Below, in pieces: positions 34,031 through 41,140 of a DNA stretch of 64,000 bases. Positions within the stretch are counted from its first letter, which is position 1, and each line of letters begins with the position of its first letter. The notes under the pieces are model-generated. The model was given only the letters and a program-made list of their open reading frames with translations. It was not told the origin of the DNA and made no database searches. Source of the stretch: HNR sp040400085. GTDB taxonomy: Bacteria > Actinomycetota > Actinomycetes > Actinomycetales > Microbacteriaceae. The translations under genes and the position numbers were made by a program. The stretch spans positions 1-64,000 of the forward strand of contig JBBAQX010000020.1 in assembly GCA_040400085.1 (NCBI GenBank), in the 5' to 3' direction.

Positions 34031-34075
34031 CACGCAAAGCCGCCACCCAAGAACATCTAGGAGAAAGAACACAAC

Positions 34076-36235
34076 GTGCAGCCAGGAATGCAACCCCCGC
34101 AAGAGGACCAGAAGAGCGCCCTCGAGCAATTCGGCGTGAACCTCACGGAGGTCGCGCGCAGCGGCAAACTCGACCCGGTGATCGGGCGAGACTCAGAGAT
34201 CCGCCGCATCAGCCAAGTGCTCACCCGTCGCACAAAAAACAACCCCGTCCTCATCGGCGCACCCGGCGTGGGAAAAACCGCGGTCGTAGAGGGCCTCGCC
34301 CAGCGCATCGTCGCAGGCGACGTAGCCGAATCCCTCAAAGACAAAGAGTTGATCTCGCTCGATATCTCGGCGCTGATCGCAGGAGCCAAGTACCGCGGCG
34401 ACTTCGAGGAGAGGATGAAGGCGGTCCTGAAAGAGATCAAGGATTCGGATGGCAAGGTCATCACCTTTATCGATGAGCTTCACGTGCTCATGGGTGCTGG
34501 CGGCGGCGAAAGCTCTGTCGCGGCATCCAATATGTTGAAGCCCCTGCTTGCCCGCGGCGAGCTCCGCATGATCGGGGCGACCACGCTGGACGAGTATCGC
34601 GAATTTATCGAGAAGGATGCCGCGCTCGAGCGTCGTTTCCAACAGGTGTATGTCGGAGAGCCCTCCGTGGAGGACACCGTCGCGATCCTGCGCGGACTTA
34701 AAGAACGCTACGAGGCGCACCACAAGGTTTCGATCGCGGATAGTGCGCTCATCGCCGCGGCCGCCCTCTCGAATAGGTACATCCCATCGCGCCAGCTGCC
34801 AGACAAGGCTATCGACCTGATTGACGAAGCTGCCAGCCGCCTGCGCATGGAGATCGACTCCGCCCCGCTCGAGATCGACGAGCTGCGCCGCTCGGTTGAC
34901 CGCCTGAAGCTCGAAGAACTTGCGCTTAAAAAGGAGAAAGACGACGCATCCCGTGAGCGCCTCGCGAAGCTGCGCGAAGACCTCAGGGTGCGCGAGGCCG
35001 ACCTCAGCGTGCTCGAAAGCCGTTGGGAAACGGAACGCGCGAGCCTCAACGCTGTTGGCGAGCTGAAAGAGAAACTCGACGCCGCCCGCGTTCGCGCGGA
35101 TAAGGCCCAGCGCGAGGGCAATCTCGAGACAGCCTCGCGGCTGCTCTACGGTGAGATCCCGGTGATCGAGCGCCAGCTTCACGAGGCCGAGAACGCCGAG
35201 CAGAGCGACGAGCCCCGCATGGTGAGCGACCAAGTGACCGATGAAGATATTGCGGAGGTGATTGCGGCCTGGACGGGCATTCCCGTCGGTCGATTGATGC
35301 AGGGCGAAAGCGAGAAGCTGCTTCATCTCGAGGCCGAGCTGGGCAAGCGCCTGATCGGGCAGAAGCGGGCCGTGGAGTCCGTCTCCGACGCGGTTCGCCG
35401 CACGCGCGCCGGGATCTCTGACCCCGACCGACCCACCGGCTCGTTCCTCTTCCTCGGGCCAACTGGCGTGGGAAAGACCGAGCTGGCCAAGGCGCTCGCC
35501 GAGTTCCTCTTCGACGACGAGAAAGCGATGATCCGTATCGACATGTCCGAATACGGCGAGAAGCATTCCGTGTCGCGCCTCGTCGGTGCCCCTCCCGGAT
35601 ACATCGGGTACGAGTCCGGCGGGCAGCTGACGGAGGCCGTGCGCCGCCGTCCGTACTCCGTCGTGCTGCTCGACGAGGTCGAGAAGGCGCATCCTGAGGT
35701 CTTCGACGTGTTGTTGCAGGTGCTCGATGACGGTCGCTTGACGGATGGCCAGGGCCGCACCGTAGATTTCCGCAACGTCATTCTTGTGCTCACCTCGAAT
35801 CTCGGCAGCCAGTACCTGGTTGATCCCGAGCTGAGCGACCCAGAGAAAGAGGCCAGGGTTCGTGAGATGGTTCGCCAGGCTTTCAAGCCCGAGTTTGTGA
35901 ATCGACTCGACGATATCGTGATCTTCCAGTCGCTTTCCCGCGGCGACCTGGCTCAGATCGTGGAACTCTACATCGATCGGTTGCAGAAGCGCCTGGGCGA
36001 GCGTCGCCTGACGCTTGCCGTCACCCCGGATGCCCGCTTCTGGCTGGCCGAGCGCGGCTATGATCCGATCTACGGGGCTCGTCCTTTGCGTCGCCTGATG
36101 CAGAACGAGATTGACGATAGGCTGGCCCGGTCGATCCTGGCCGGGGAGGTCCACGACGGCGACGTGGTTCGCGTGGATGTCGACCATGCAGAAGACGCCC
36201 TGACGGTCACGGCGCAGAGCCCGGTTGCCCCGTAG
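34076..36235 (+). CDS. clpB: ClpB-type disaggregase lacking the N domain
   Basis: This AAA+ disaggregase works with DnaK. It has 719 residues from GTG 34076 (AGGAGAAAG upstream). The first ATPase ring has Walker A GAPGVGKTA at 61-69. The coiled-coil M domain spans about 270-385 (LKLEELALKKEKDDASRERL), which distinguishes ClpB from ClpC. The second ring has GPTGVGKTE near 462 and a ClpB-like C-terminal domain. The usual N-terminal substrate domain of about 145 residues is absent: the protein starts at the linker LEQFGVNLTEVARSGKLDP. Either this is the natural short form or the start site was internalised. HAIR control joins it to the DnaK regulon. Confidence 0.92.
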   Translation: MQPGMQPPQEDQKSALEQFGVNLTEVARSGKLDPVIGRDSEIRRISQVLTRRTKNNPVLIGAPGVGKTAVVEGLAQRIVAGDVAESLKDKELISLDISALIAGAKYRGDFEERMKAVLKEIKDSDGKVITFIDELHVLMGAGGGESSVAASNMLKPLLARGELRMIGATTLDEYREFIEKDAALERRFQQVYVGEPSVEDTVAILRGLKERYEAHHKVSIADSALIAAAALSNRYIPSRQLPDKAIDLIDEAASRLRMEIDSAPLEIDELRRSVDRLKLEELALKKEKDDASRERLAKLREDLRVREADLSVLESRWETERASLNAVGELKEKLDAARVRADKAQREGNLETASRLLYGEIPVIERQLHEAENAEQSDEPRMVSDQVTDEDIAEVIAAWTGIPVGRLMQGESEKLLHLEAELGKRLIGQKRAVESVSDAVRRTRAGISDPDRPTGSFLFLGPTGVGKTELAKALAEFLFDDEKAMIRIDMSEYGEKHSVSRLVGAPPGYIGYESGGQLTEAVRRRPYSVVLLDEVEKAHPEVFDVLLQVLDDGRLTDGQGRTVDFRNVILVLTSNLGSQYLVDPELSDPEKEARVREMVRQAFKPEFVNRLDDIVIFQSLSRGDLAQIVELYIDRLQKRLGERRLTLAVTPDARFWLAERGYDPIYGARPLRRLMQNEIDDRLARSILAGEVHDGDVVRVDVDHAEDALTVTAQSPVAP

Positions 36236-36255
36236 CAGGGACGCGCCCCGCCGCC

Positions 36256-36280
36256 GTGCCGTGCCGTGCCGTGCCGTGCC
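36256..36280 (+). repeat. Tandem pentanucleotide repeat (GTGCC)5
   Basis: Five perfect GTGCC copies begin 20 bases after the clpB stop. Confidence 0.9.
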
Positions 36281-36320
36281 GCCCCGTGCTGACGCTACCC
36301 GTCGGCTCAACTTACCCCGC

Positions 36321-36385
36321 CCGGCCTAAGCCCCGCGCCCGGGCCCAAGTTACAGCTTGGGCCCGGAACCTGCACCTTGGGCCGA
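36321..36385. repeat. TTGGGCC intergenic repeat array (copy 4)
   Basis: CGGCCTAAG and GGGCCCAAG at the left, TTGGGCC twice at the right, at 20-bp spacing and palindromic overall. It lies between clpB and the GntR gene. Confidence 0.8.
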
Positions 36386-36449
36386 CCAGCAACAGGCAGC
36401 AACAGGCAGCCCGCCTGCGCTGCCGCCCCGGCGCGATATGCTGGGTCCC

Positions 36450-37160
36450 ATGGCTGTGACGGACGAAGCGATCCTCAAGATCAAAGAGATGCTCATCTCG
36501 GGCGAGCTTGGACCGGGCGAGAAGCTGCCGCCTGAAAAGGAGCTCAGCGAACGGCTTGGCCTGTCGCGCAGCTCGATGCGCGAGGCGGTCAAGGCGCTCG
36601 AAGTGATTCGCGTGCTCGATGTGAGGCGCGGCGACGGCACCTACGTCACCAGCCTCGAACCCCGCCTGCTCCTCGAGGCGATGTCGTTCGTGGTGGACCT
36701 TCACGACGACGACTCGATCCTCGAACTTTTCCAGGTGCGCCGCATCCTCGAACCCGCAGCGTCTGCCCTAGCCGCCGCGCACATGACGCCGGAGGGCATC
36801 GCGGACCTTCGTGCCCAGATCGAATCTGTCAATGATTCCACGGATGTCGAGGGTCTCGTCGCCCACGATCTCACCTTCCACGGCGCGATCGCTACTGCCG
36901 CCGGGAACTCCTATCTCGCGACCCTGATCGAGTCGCTGTCCAGTAACACTGCGCGCGCACGGATCTGGCGCGGTCTCACGCAGGAGCACTCGGTGACGCG
37001 CACGTTGGAGGAGCATCGCTCAATTGTGGATGCCCTGGAGCGGGGCGACGCGGAACTCGCGCAGGCCCTCACCACGGTTCACATCTCGGGCGTGGAGCAG
37101 TGGCTGCGCGAGGCAGCCGCCCCGGCGACTCCTGCGGCTCCTGAAGCCCCCGCCGAGTAG
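36450..37160 (+). CDS. GntR-family regulator (FadR/FCD type), probable fucose regulator
   Basis: This 236-residue cytosolic regulator has a winged helix with LGPGEKLPPEKELSERLGLS (about 18-37) followed by RSSMREAVKALEVI. The all-helical FCD ligand domain follows, with likely metal or ligand ligands in VAHDLTFHGAIA and EEHRSIVDAL. ATG 36450 is used; ATG 36438 is an in-frame alternative. FCD regulators usually sense sugar acids or aldonates. It lies next to the L-fucose genes, so it probably controls them through the ACATC-S-GATGT palindromes at 40257, 48345 and 51732-51766. That assignment is inferred from position only. A HEPN/nucleotidyltransferase pair separates it from its presumed targets. 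Confidence 0.85.
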   Translation: MAVTDEAILKIKEMLISGELGPGEKLPPEKELSERLGLSRSSMREAVKALEVIRVLDVRRGDGTYVTSLEPRLLLEAMSFVVDLHDDDSILELFQVRRILEPAASALAAAHMTPEGIADLRAQIESVNDSTDVEGLVAHDLTFHGAIATAAGNSYLATLIESLSSNTARARIWRGLTQEHSVTRTLEEHRSIVDALERGDAELAQALTTVHISGVEQWLREAAAPATPAAPEAPAE

Positions 37161-37178
37161 GGGCATCCGCCTGCTTCC

Positions 37179-37562
37179 TTAGATCTGCGCGGCATTAATC
37201 AGCGTATCCATTGCGCGACCCGCGCGTATCCGTTTTTCTGACGAGATGGTCTCATTGCTGTATGCCGCCTGTGTCTTGAGTGCTAGGAGACTTTTCAAGT
37301 GTTTAGCGGCATCGCCGTTCACGCTGGCAAGCAGATTTATTGCATCTTGGTGATTTTCACCCTTGGAATATCTCCCAAGATGACGAATGCAGATCGCGTC
37401 TGATGCTGCTATTCCCGCATGAACGCAGAGAGTGACATAAGCGTCAGCGATGTCTTCGGGGTCATCGTTCAGTTCGAGGATTTCGTCTGCAGCAGATTGA
37501 AACTGGAGTGCCTTGGACAGCCTTCCTCGCCTGGTTCTGGCATCGCCAATAACTGTTCTCAT
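37179..37562 (-). CDS. HEPN-family protein (putative toxin partner)
   Basis: This 127-residue all-helical protein has the HEPN look: ASDAICIRHLGRYSKGENHQ includes an R-x6-H pattern (R64, H71), near the R-x4-6-H motif linked to RNase activity in many HEPN toxins. It overlaps the nucleotidyltransferase gene by four bases (ATGA). HEPN/MNT pairs are a known toxin-antitoxin class in which the nucleotidyltransferase neutralises the HEPN toxin by adding nucleotides. That this pair works so is inference. G+C content is lower than in the flanking genes. Confidence 0.7.
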   Translation of the reverse strand: MRTVIGDARTRRGRLSKALQFQSAADEILELNDDPEDIADAYVTLCVHAGIAASDAICIRHLGRYSKGENHQDAINLLASVNGDAAKHLKSLLALKTQAAYSNETISSEKRIRAGRAMDTLINAAQI

Positions 37563-38179
37563 GCGACAAGACCATTGTGTTTGAGGGTGTTAGATAGCCA
37601 TAAGGTTTTTCCGCAGAGAGGGATCGCGTCCCGCAGAATTTCGTCAATAATTGGCTCTTGGTGTATCTCGCGTGCACGAAAAATGAGAGGCCTGGCATCG
37701 TTGCCTGTCCACTGAGTTATTTTTTGGGAGAGTCCATATACTTCATCTTCAACGGTCTGAAAATCAGCGTTATCTGATACGGCAAAGAAGATATCGATGT
37801 CGCTGCTGATGCTCATATCGTTGCGTGCTGCTGAACCGAAGAGAGCCGCGTATTTGGGTGCAACTTTCCACCTCAGGATATCGTCGCGTATCCGTTCAAC
37901 AAGTATTGACTTGAGGTTGCTGAGCTCAATGATTGAACGTGCTGCGAGGTGGTGTCGGTTGAGTCTGTATAGGTATAGGTTCCCTACTGGTTCCTGCGTC
38001 ACTATTCCCTGAGCTGTCAAGCGGGCAAGGGCGTTGCGGACGCCCGCGAGAGATCCCTTATCTGGAAGGATCGATTTGATTTGGGATGCTGTGAATCCGG
38101 TTTGTGCCCCGGCTAGTACCTGCAGGATCCCCGCGTCTATCGTCGGGGTGATTATCGAAAGGGGAGAATCAAGTCGCAT
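37559..38179 (-). CDS. Winged-helix plus MNT nucleotidyltransferase (putative antitoxin)
   Basis: This is a 206-residue two-domain protein. Residues 10-70 are a winged helix (GILQVLAGAQTGFTASQIKS; LARLTAQGIVTQEPVGNLYLY). Residues 105-180 are a minimal nucleotidyltransferase with the active-site pattern GSAARND (115-121) and SDIDIF (126-131), metal ligands D127 and D129. Such fusions both bind their own promoter and modify the partner protein. A GTACTAT/ATAGTAC inverted repeat upstream (38195-38226) is a candidate operator. Codon use is AT-richer than in neighbours, suggesting transfer. Confidence 0.8.
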   Translation of the reverse strand: MRLDSPLSIITPTIDAGILQVLAGAQTGFTASQIKSILPDKGSLAGVRNALARLTAQGIVTQEPVGNLYLYRLNRHHLAARSIIELSNLKSILVERIRDDILRWKVAPKYAALFGSAARNDMSISSDIDIFFAVSDNADFQTVEDEVYGLSQKITQWTGNDARPLIFRAREIHQEPIIDEILRDAIPLCGKTLWLSNTLKHNGLVA

Positions 38180-38194
38180 CGTGACCTCAAATGT

Positions 38195-38226
38195 GTACTA
38201 TTGCATGCGTTTGACTACTATAGTAC
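38195..38226. promoter_or_regulatory. Candidate autoregulatory operator of the HEPN/MNT pair
   Basis: GTACTAT at 38195-38201 and ATAGTAC at 38220-38226 are exact inverted copies 18 bases apart, just upstream of the nucleotidyltransferase start. The rest of 38227-38373 is AT-rich and without a recognisable gene. Confidence 0.45.
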
Positions 38227-38373
38227 GCGATTTATCTTGTATATGAAGGAAAATATTATGAATATGGACCGAGTTTTTTATCGCTAGGGCGTGAAACGAG
38301 TTCGCGTCTCCAGGTCAAGCCTCTTACAAGGAAATATCTTCGTTGCCTCGCCGAGTAGTGCCACTAAACCCCT

Positions 38374-38436
38374 AATCAGTTGGTCAAAGTTCGTGGGGTT
38401 TAAGGCAAAACCCGCACGAACTTTGAGCAACTGATT
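38374..38436. terminator. Long imperfect inverted repeat downstream of the SDR gene
   Basis: Arms 38374-38398 and 38412-38436 pair at about 22 of 25 positions around a short loop. It follows the stop of the fucose SDR gene (minus strand) and precedes the HEPN/MNT promoter. It is probably a terminator separating the two units. Confidence 0.5.
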
Positions 38437-38472
38437 GTGCGCACGAAACCAAATCAGCTGGGGACGGGCAGG

Positions 38473-39228
38473 TCAGGAGGTCGGGCGCAACCGGAGCTCC
38501 TGCATCCCCCCATCGACGGCGATCGAGGTGCCCGTGGTCGAACCGGAGCGAGGGGATGCGAGGTAGGCAACGGCATCCGCTACTTCATCTGCAGAGACCA
38601 AGCGCCCGTGGGGCTGGCGCGCGTTGAGCGCGGCCCGCTCGGCCTCGGGATCCGGCGCGCTGTCGAGGAGCCGCGCGACCCAGGGAGTGTCGGCGGTTCC
38701 GGGGTTGACGCAATTGACGCGGATGCCCTCGCGCAGATGGTCGGCGGCCATCGCCCGCGTGAGCGAGAGCACGGCCCCTTTGGACGCGCTGTAGAGGGCG
38801 CGCGCGGGGAGTCCCGCCGTCGCCGCGATCGACGAGGTGTTCACTATGCTCGCCGACGGCGACTCGCGCAGGTAGGGGAGCGCCGCCCGGGTGACGCGGG
38901 CGATCCCGGTCACGTTCACGTTGAAGACGCGCGCCCACTCGTCGCTGGGATTGTCCTCCACCGTTCCCTGAGCGCCGATCCCCGCGTTGTTGATGACGAT
39001 GTCGATTCTGCCAAAATGCGCAGCGATAGCGGCCACGGCATCCGCGACCGAGGCGTCGTCGCCCACGTTCGTGGCGACGGCAAAGTGCGCGGGGTCGGCC
39101 GCGTCGGGGTTGAGGTCGCACACGGCTACGTGGGCGCCGGCGGAGTGCAGGCGTGCGGCGATGGCGGCCCCGATTCCGGATGCTCCTCCCGTGACCAGCG
39201 CGACCAATCCATCAAATTCTCCGCTCAT
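38473..39228 (-). CDS. SDR dehydrogenase, probable 2-keto-3-deoxy-L-fuconate dehydrogenase
   Basis: This 251-residue classical short-chain dehydrogenase has the coenzyme motif TGGASGIGAAIA (14-25), NNAG, a catalytic Ser in VNTSSIAA, and YSASK. The C-terminal VDGG is typical. An acidic residue in AVCDLNPDAAD after strand 2 predicts NAD rather than NADP. In the non-phosphorylating L-fucose pathway this enzyme oxidises 2-keto-3-deoxy-L-fuconate to the 2,4-diketo acid, which the adjacent FAH enzyme cleaves. The coupled FAH gene and the dehydratase 8 kb away support the role. A general sugar dehydrogenase cannot be excluded from sequence alone. Confidence 0.82.
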   Translation of the reverse strand: MSGEFDGLVALVTGGASGIGAAIAARLHSAGAHVAVCDLNPDAADPAHFAVATNVGDDASVADAVAAIAAHFGRIDIVINNAGIGAQGTVEDNPSDEWARVFNVNVTGIARVTRAALPYLRESPSASIVNTSSIAATAGLPARALYSASKGAVLSLTRAMAADHLREGIRVNCVNPGTADTPWVARLLDSAPDPEAERAALNARQPHGRLVSADEVADAVAYLASPRSGSTTGTSIAVDGGMQELRLRPTS

Positions 39229-40154
39229 GACGAGCTCCTTTCGCTGTGTGAAACGCTCGAAGCCGAGTACGCCACGAACTCCTGCCGTTGCCGCCCGAGC
39301 CCCTCGATCTCGACTTCGCAGATGTCGCCGGGCGAGAGATACGGAAAGTTTCCGGAGAGCGCGACGCCCTGCGGCGTACCGGTGAGCACGAGGTCGCCGG
39401 GCTCGAGCACGAGGTATTGGCTGAGGTGCCAGATGATGTAGTCGACGGTGAAGATCATGTCAGACGTTGACGAGTCCTGGCGCGGCTCGCCGTTGACCCA
39501 GCTGCGCAGGCGCAGGTTCTGGTAGTCGACCTCGTCCGGCGTCACGAGCCACGGCCCGGTCGGGTTGAAGCCCGCGGCGGCCTTGCCCTTCGACCACTGC
39601 CCGCCTGAGACGGTCATCTGGAAGTCCCGCTCGGAGAGGTCGTTGGCTGTCACGAATCCGGCAATATGGCGGATGCTGTCGGCCGGCGAATCGAGATACG
39701 TCACGCGCTCCCCGATCACCACCCCCAGCTCGACCTCCCAATCGGTTTTCACGCTGGTCTTGGGGATCGTGACGGTGTCGTTCGGCCCGACCACGGTGTT
39801 TGGCGTCTTGAGGAAGATAATGGGAATCTCGGGCGGCGCCGACCCCGACTCGGCCGCGTGGGCCGCGTAGTTCATGCCGATGCAGACCACGGCGCTCGGC
39901 CTCGCGATGGGGGCTCCCACGCGAAGGGATGCCGCACCCGGCAGCACGGGAAGGCTTCCGTGAGCGAGCGCCTCGCGCACCCGCGCCGGGCCTCCCGTCT
40001 CGAAGAAGTCGCCGTTGATGTCGGGCGTGATCGAGGTGATGTCGTAGTAGGAGGCGTTACCTGAGGCATCCGTTCCATCGATAGCGGTGTCGATAACAGT
40101 GTCGATAACGACCGGAATCTCGTGGCCCACGGCCCCTATGCGCGCGAATCTCAT
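39225..40154 (-). CDS. FAH-family hydrolase, probable 2,4-diketo-3-deoxy-L-fuconate hydrolase
   Basis: This 309-residue fumarylacetoacetate hydrolase-family enzyme has metal-binding residues in EVELGVVIGE and in ANDLSERDFQ, plus the core motifs CIGMNYAAHAAES and KTPNTVVGPND. The C-terminal GTPQGVAL is conserved. In the L-fucose pathway the enzyme splits 2,4-diketo-3-deoxy-L-fuconate into pyruvate and L-lactate. The start at 40154 is 89 bases from the left copy of the 27-bp repeat carrying the presumed fucose operator. It is coupled to the SDR gene (ATGA). Confidence 0.85.
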   Translation of the reverse strand: MRFARIGAVGHEIPVVIDTVIDTAIDGTDASGNASYYDITSITPDINGDFFETGGPARVREALAHGSLPVLPGAASLRVGAPIARPSAVVCIGMNYAAHAAESGSAPPEIPIIFLKTPNTVVGPNDTVTIPKTSVKTDWEVELGVVIGERVTYLDSPADSIRHIAGFVTANDLSERDFQMTVSGGQWSKGKAAAGFNPTGPWLVTPDEVDYQNLRLRSWVNGEPRQDSSTSDMIFTVDYIIWHLSQYLVLEPGDLVLTGTPQGVALSGNFPYLSPGDICEVEIEGLGRQRQEFVAYSASSVSHSERSSS

Positions 40155-40242
40155 CTGTGTCCTTTGCCTGTGAAACGGGTTAACATCTGAACTCTATCGG
40201 TAATTATGTCATAAATATGCGGATATTCTGCATTAATTACCC

Positions 40243-40269
40243 GCTTGACAGAACATACATCGGATGTTT
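40243..40269 (+). repeat. 27-bp direct repeat, left copy, with fucose operator
   Basis: Identical over 27 bases to 48331-48357 and in the same orientation. It starts GCTTGACAGAACATACATCG and contains a TTGACA box and the palindrome ACATCGGATGT (40257-40267). On the plus strand it points away from the FAH gene and has no good -10 box. It may serve as an operator for the minus-strand genes or be one end of an insertion. Confidence 0.9.
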
Positions 40270-40894
40270 GTGGTTGTTTGAATTTCAACCGTGAAGTCTT
40301 GCGTGTTATGTCAGTGCACTCTGCCAGGTGTCGCAATTTCCGGACCGCACGCACCCTGTGGGCGGCGTAGATGTCCTCATATAGACACTGGATCCACAAG
40401 GCGATCTCCAAGCCTTGACCCGATGCGCTGAGGCCGGGTTGCTGCTCACTGCGAAACACGTTGACGGGCCATCTGTAAGTATGCTGCATGTGAAATCGGT
40501 ACCAGGCAGCGGCCTAGCTCCGCGCTGAAGTTAAGGCCCGGCCCACTCCGGGATCACCTTATGCATACTCGACTTCACAGTTTCTTGCTCAAGTTTGTTC
40601 AATTGGCTTAACTTTATTCGTTGTGACGTCAGCTTTCACGCCGCCATCAAGATCAGCCAGCCTAGCCCAAGCGTGCGCGAAATCAACTTCGTGCCGAGTT
40701 GATCAGCAACGCGTTTTATCGTTTTTGTTCCGTGGCTCTAACTCTTGTTTCCAAAAATCTAGCACCAACTAAATTCATGACACTTCAAAGATTCTCGAAT
40801 ATTCTTGACGAATTGTATTTTGATCTGGTAGCTTCGATTCAATAATTCTAAATCTGGATTATATTTTATACAGATACAGTTATGGAGAAAGTCA
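40270..40894. other. Gene-free stretch before the lanthipeptide cluster
   Basis: The left part (to about 40560) is of host-like composition and includes a degraded TTGGGCC repeat at 40511-40545. The right part is AT-rich and leads into the lanA leader. A 112-codon minus-strand reading frame (40151-40489) covers the direct repeat and is probably not a gene. Possible -35 TTGACG at 40805-40810; no convincing -10 was identified. Confidence 0.5.
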
Positions 40895-41056
40895 ATGGAG
40901 ACAATAGATCTTATTTCTGAGGTCACTGATCAGGAGCTTAGCGGAGAAATAGGGGCTCAGGCAGGTGGTTTATGGACTGTTGCGGGAACCTCGACCATCG
41001 GGCGAGTTTGTACCATTTCATGGGAATGTGCAGGTTTTATCTGCGGTTGGGGCTAG
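40895..41056 (+). CDS. lanA: Lanthipeptide precursor, actagardine/mersacidin type
   Basis: This 53-residue precursor starts at ATG 40895, seven bases after GGAG. The leader (1-25) carries the type II pattern DQELSGEIGAQAGG, ending in a double glycine for cleavage by the C39 protease of LanT. The predicted core (26-53) has six Ser/Thr and three Cys. Its C-terminus GRVCTISWECAGFICGWG aligns with actagardine GWVCTLTIECGTVICAC. The lipid II-binding pattern C-T-x-[ST]-x-E-C is kept (E44). Predicted rings by alignment: T34-C39, T40-C45, S42-C50. The fourth ring of actagardine is absent and eight extra residues (LWTVAGTS) precede the first ring. It is the first gene of the lan operon. Confidence 0.9.
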   Translation: METIDLISEVTDQELSGEIGAQAGGLWTVAGTSTIGRVCTISWECAGFICGWG

Positions 41057-41083
41057 CAGCTACATATTTCCGCGCATTATAGG

Positions 41084-41119
41084 CGGCTCGGGTGGATTAC
41101 TTCGCCCGAGCCGTTTTTT
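41084..41119 (+). terminator. Attenuating terminator between lanA and lanM
   Basis: Perfect 9-bp stem CGGCTCGGG (41084-41092) with CCCGAGCCG (41105-41113), a 12-base loop, and six T at 41114-41119: a textbook intrinsic terminator. Between a precursor and its modification enzyme it would let a fraction of transcripts read through, giving more peptide than enzyme. Confidence 0.9.
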
Positions 41120-41140
41120 CTGAAACAAGGAGGTTCAGGG

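Noticed and set aside
37559..38179. Reading the wHTH-nucleotidyltransferase as an ArsR-type regulator only
   Set aside because: The GSxxR and SDxD active-site motifs are complete, so the nucleotidyltransferase assignment is kept.
40151..40489. 112-codon minus-strand reading frame upstream of the FAH gene
   Set aside because: It spans the operator and direct repeat, overlaps the FAH start, has no ribosome site and no recognisable family. It may include a decayed gene fragment in its first 65 codons, but the evidence is too thin to annotate.
40591..40615. Possible HAIR element upstream of the lan cluster
   Set aside because: It resembles the clpB promoter region loosely (AAGTT and AACTT ends) but the HAIR half-sites CTTGAG/CTCAAG are not in register.
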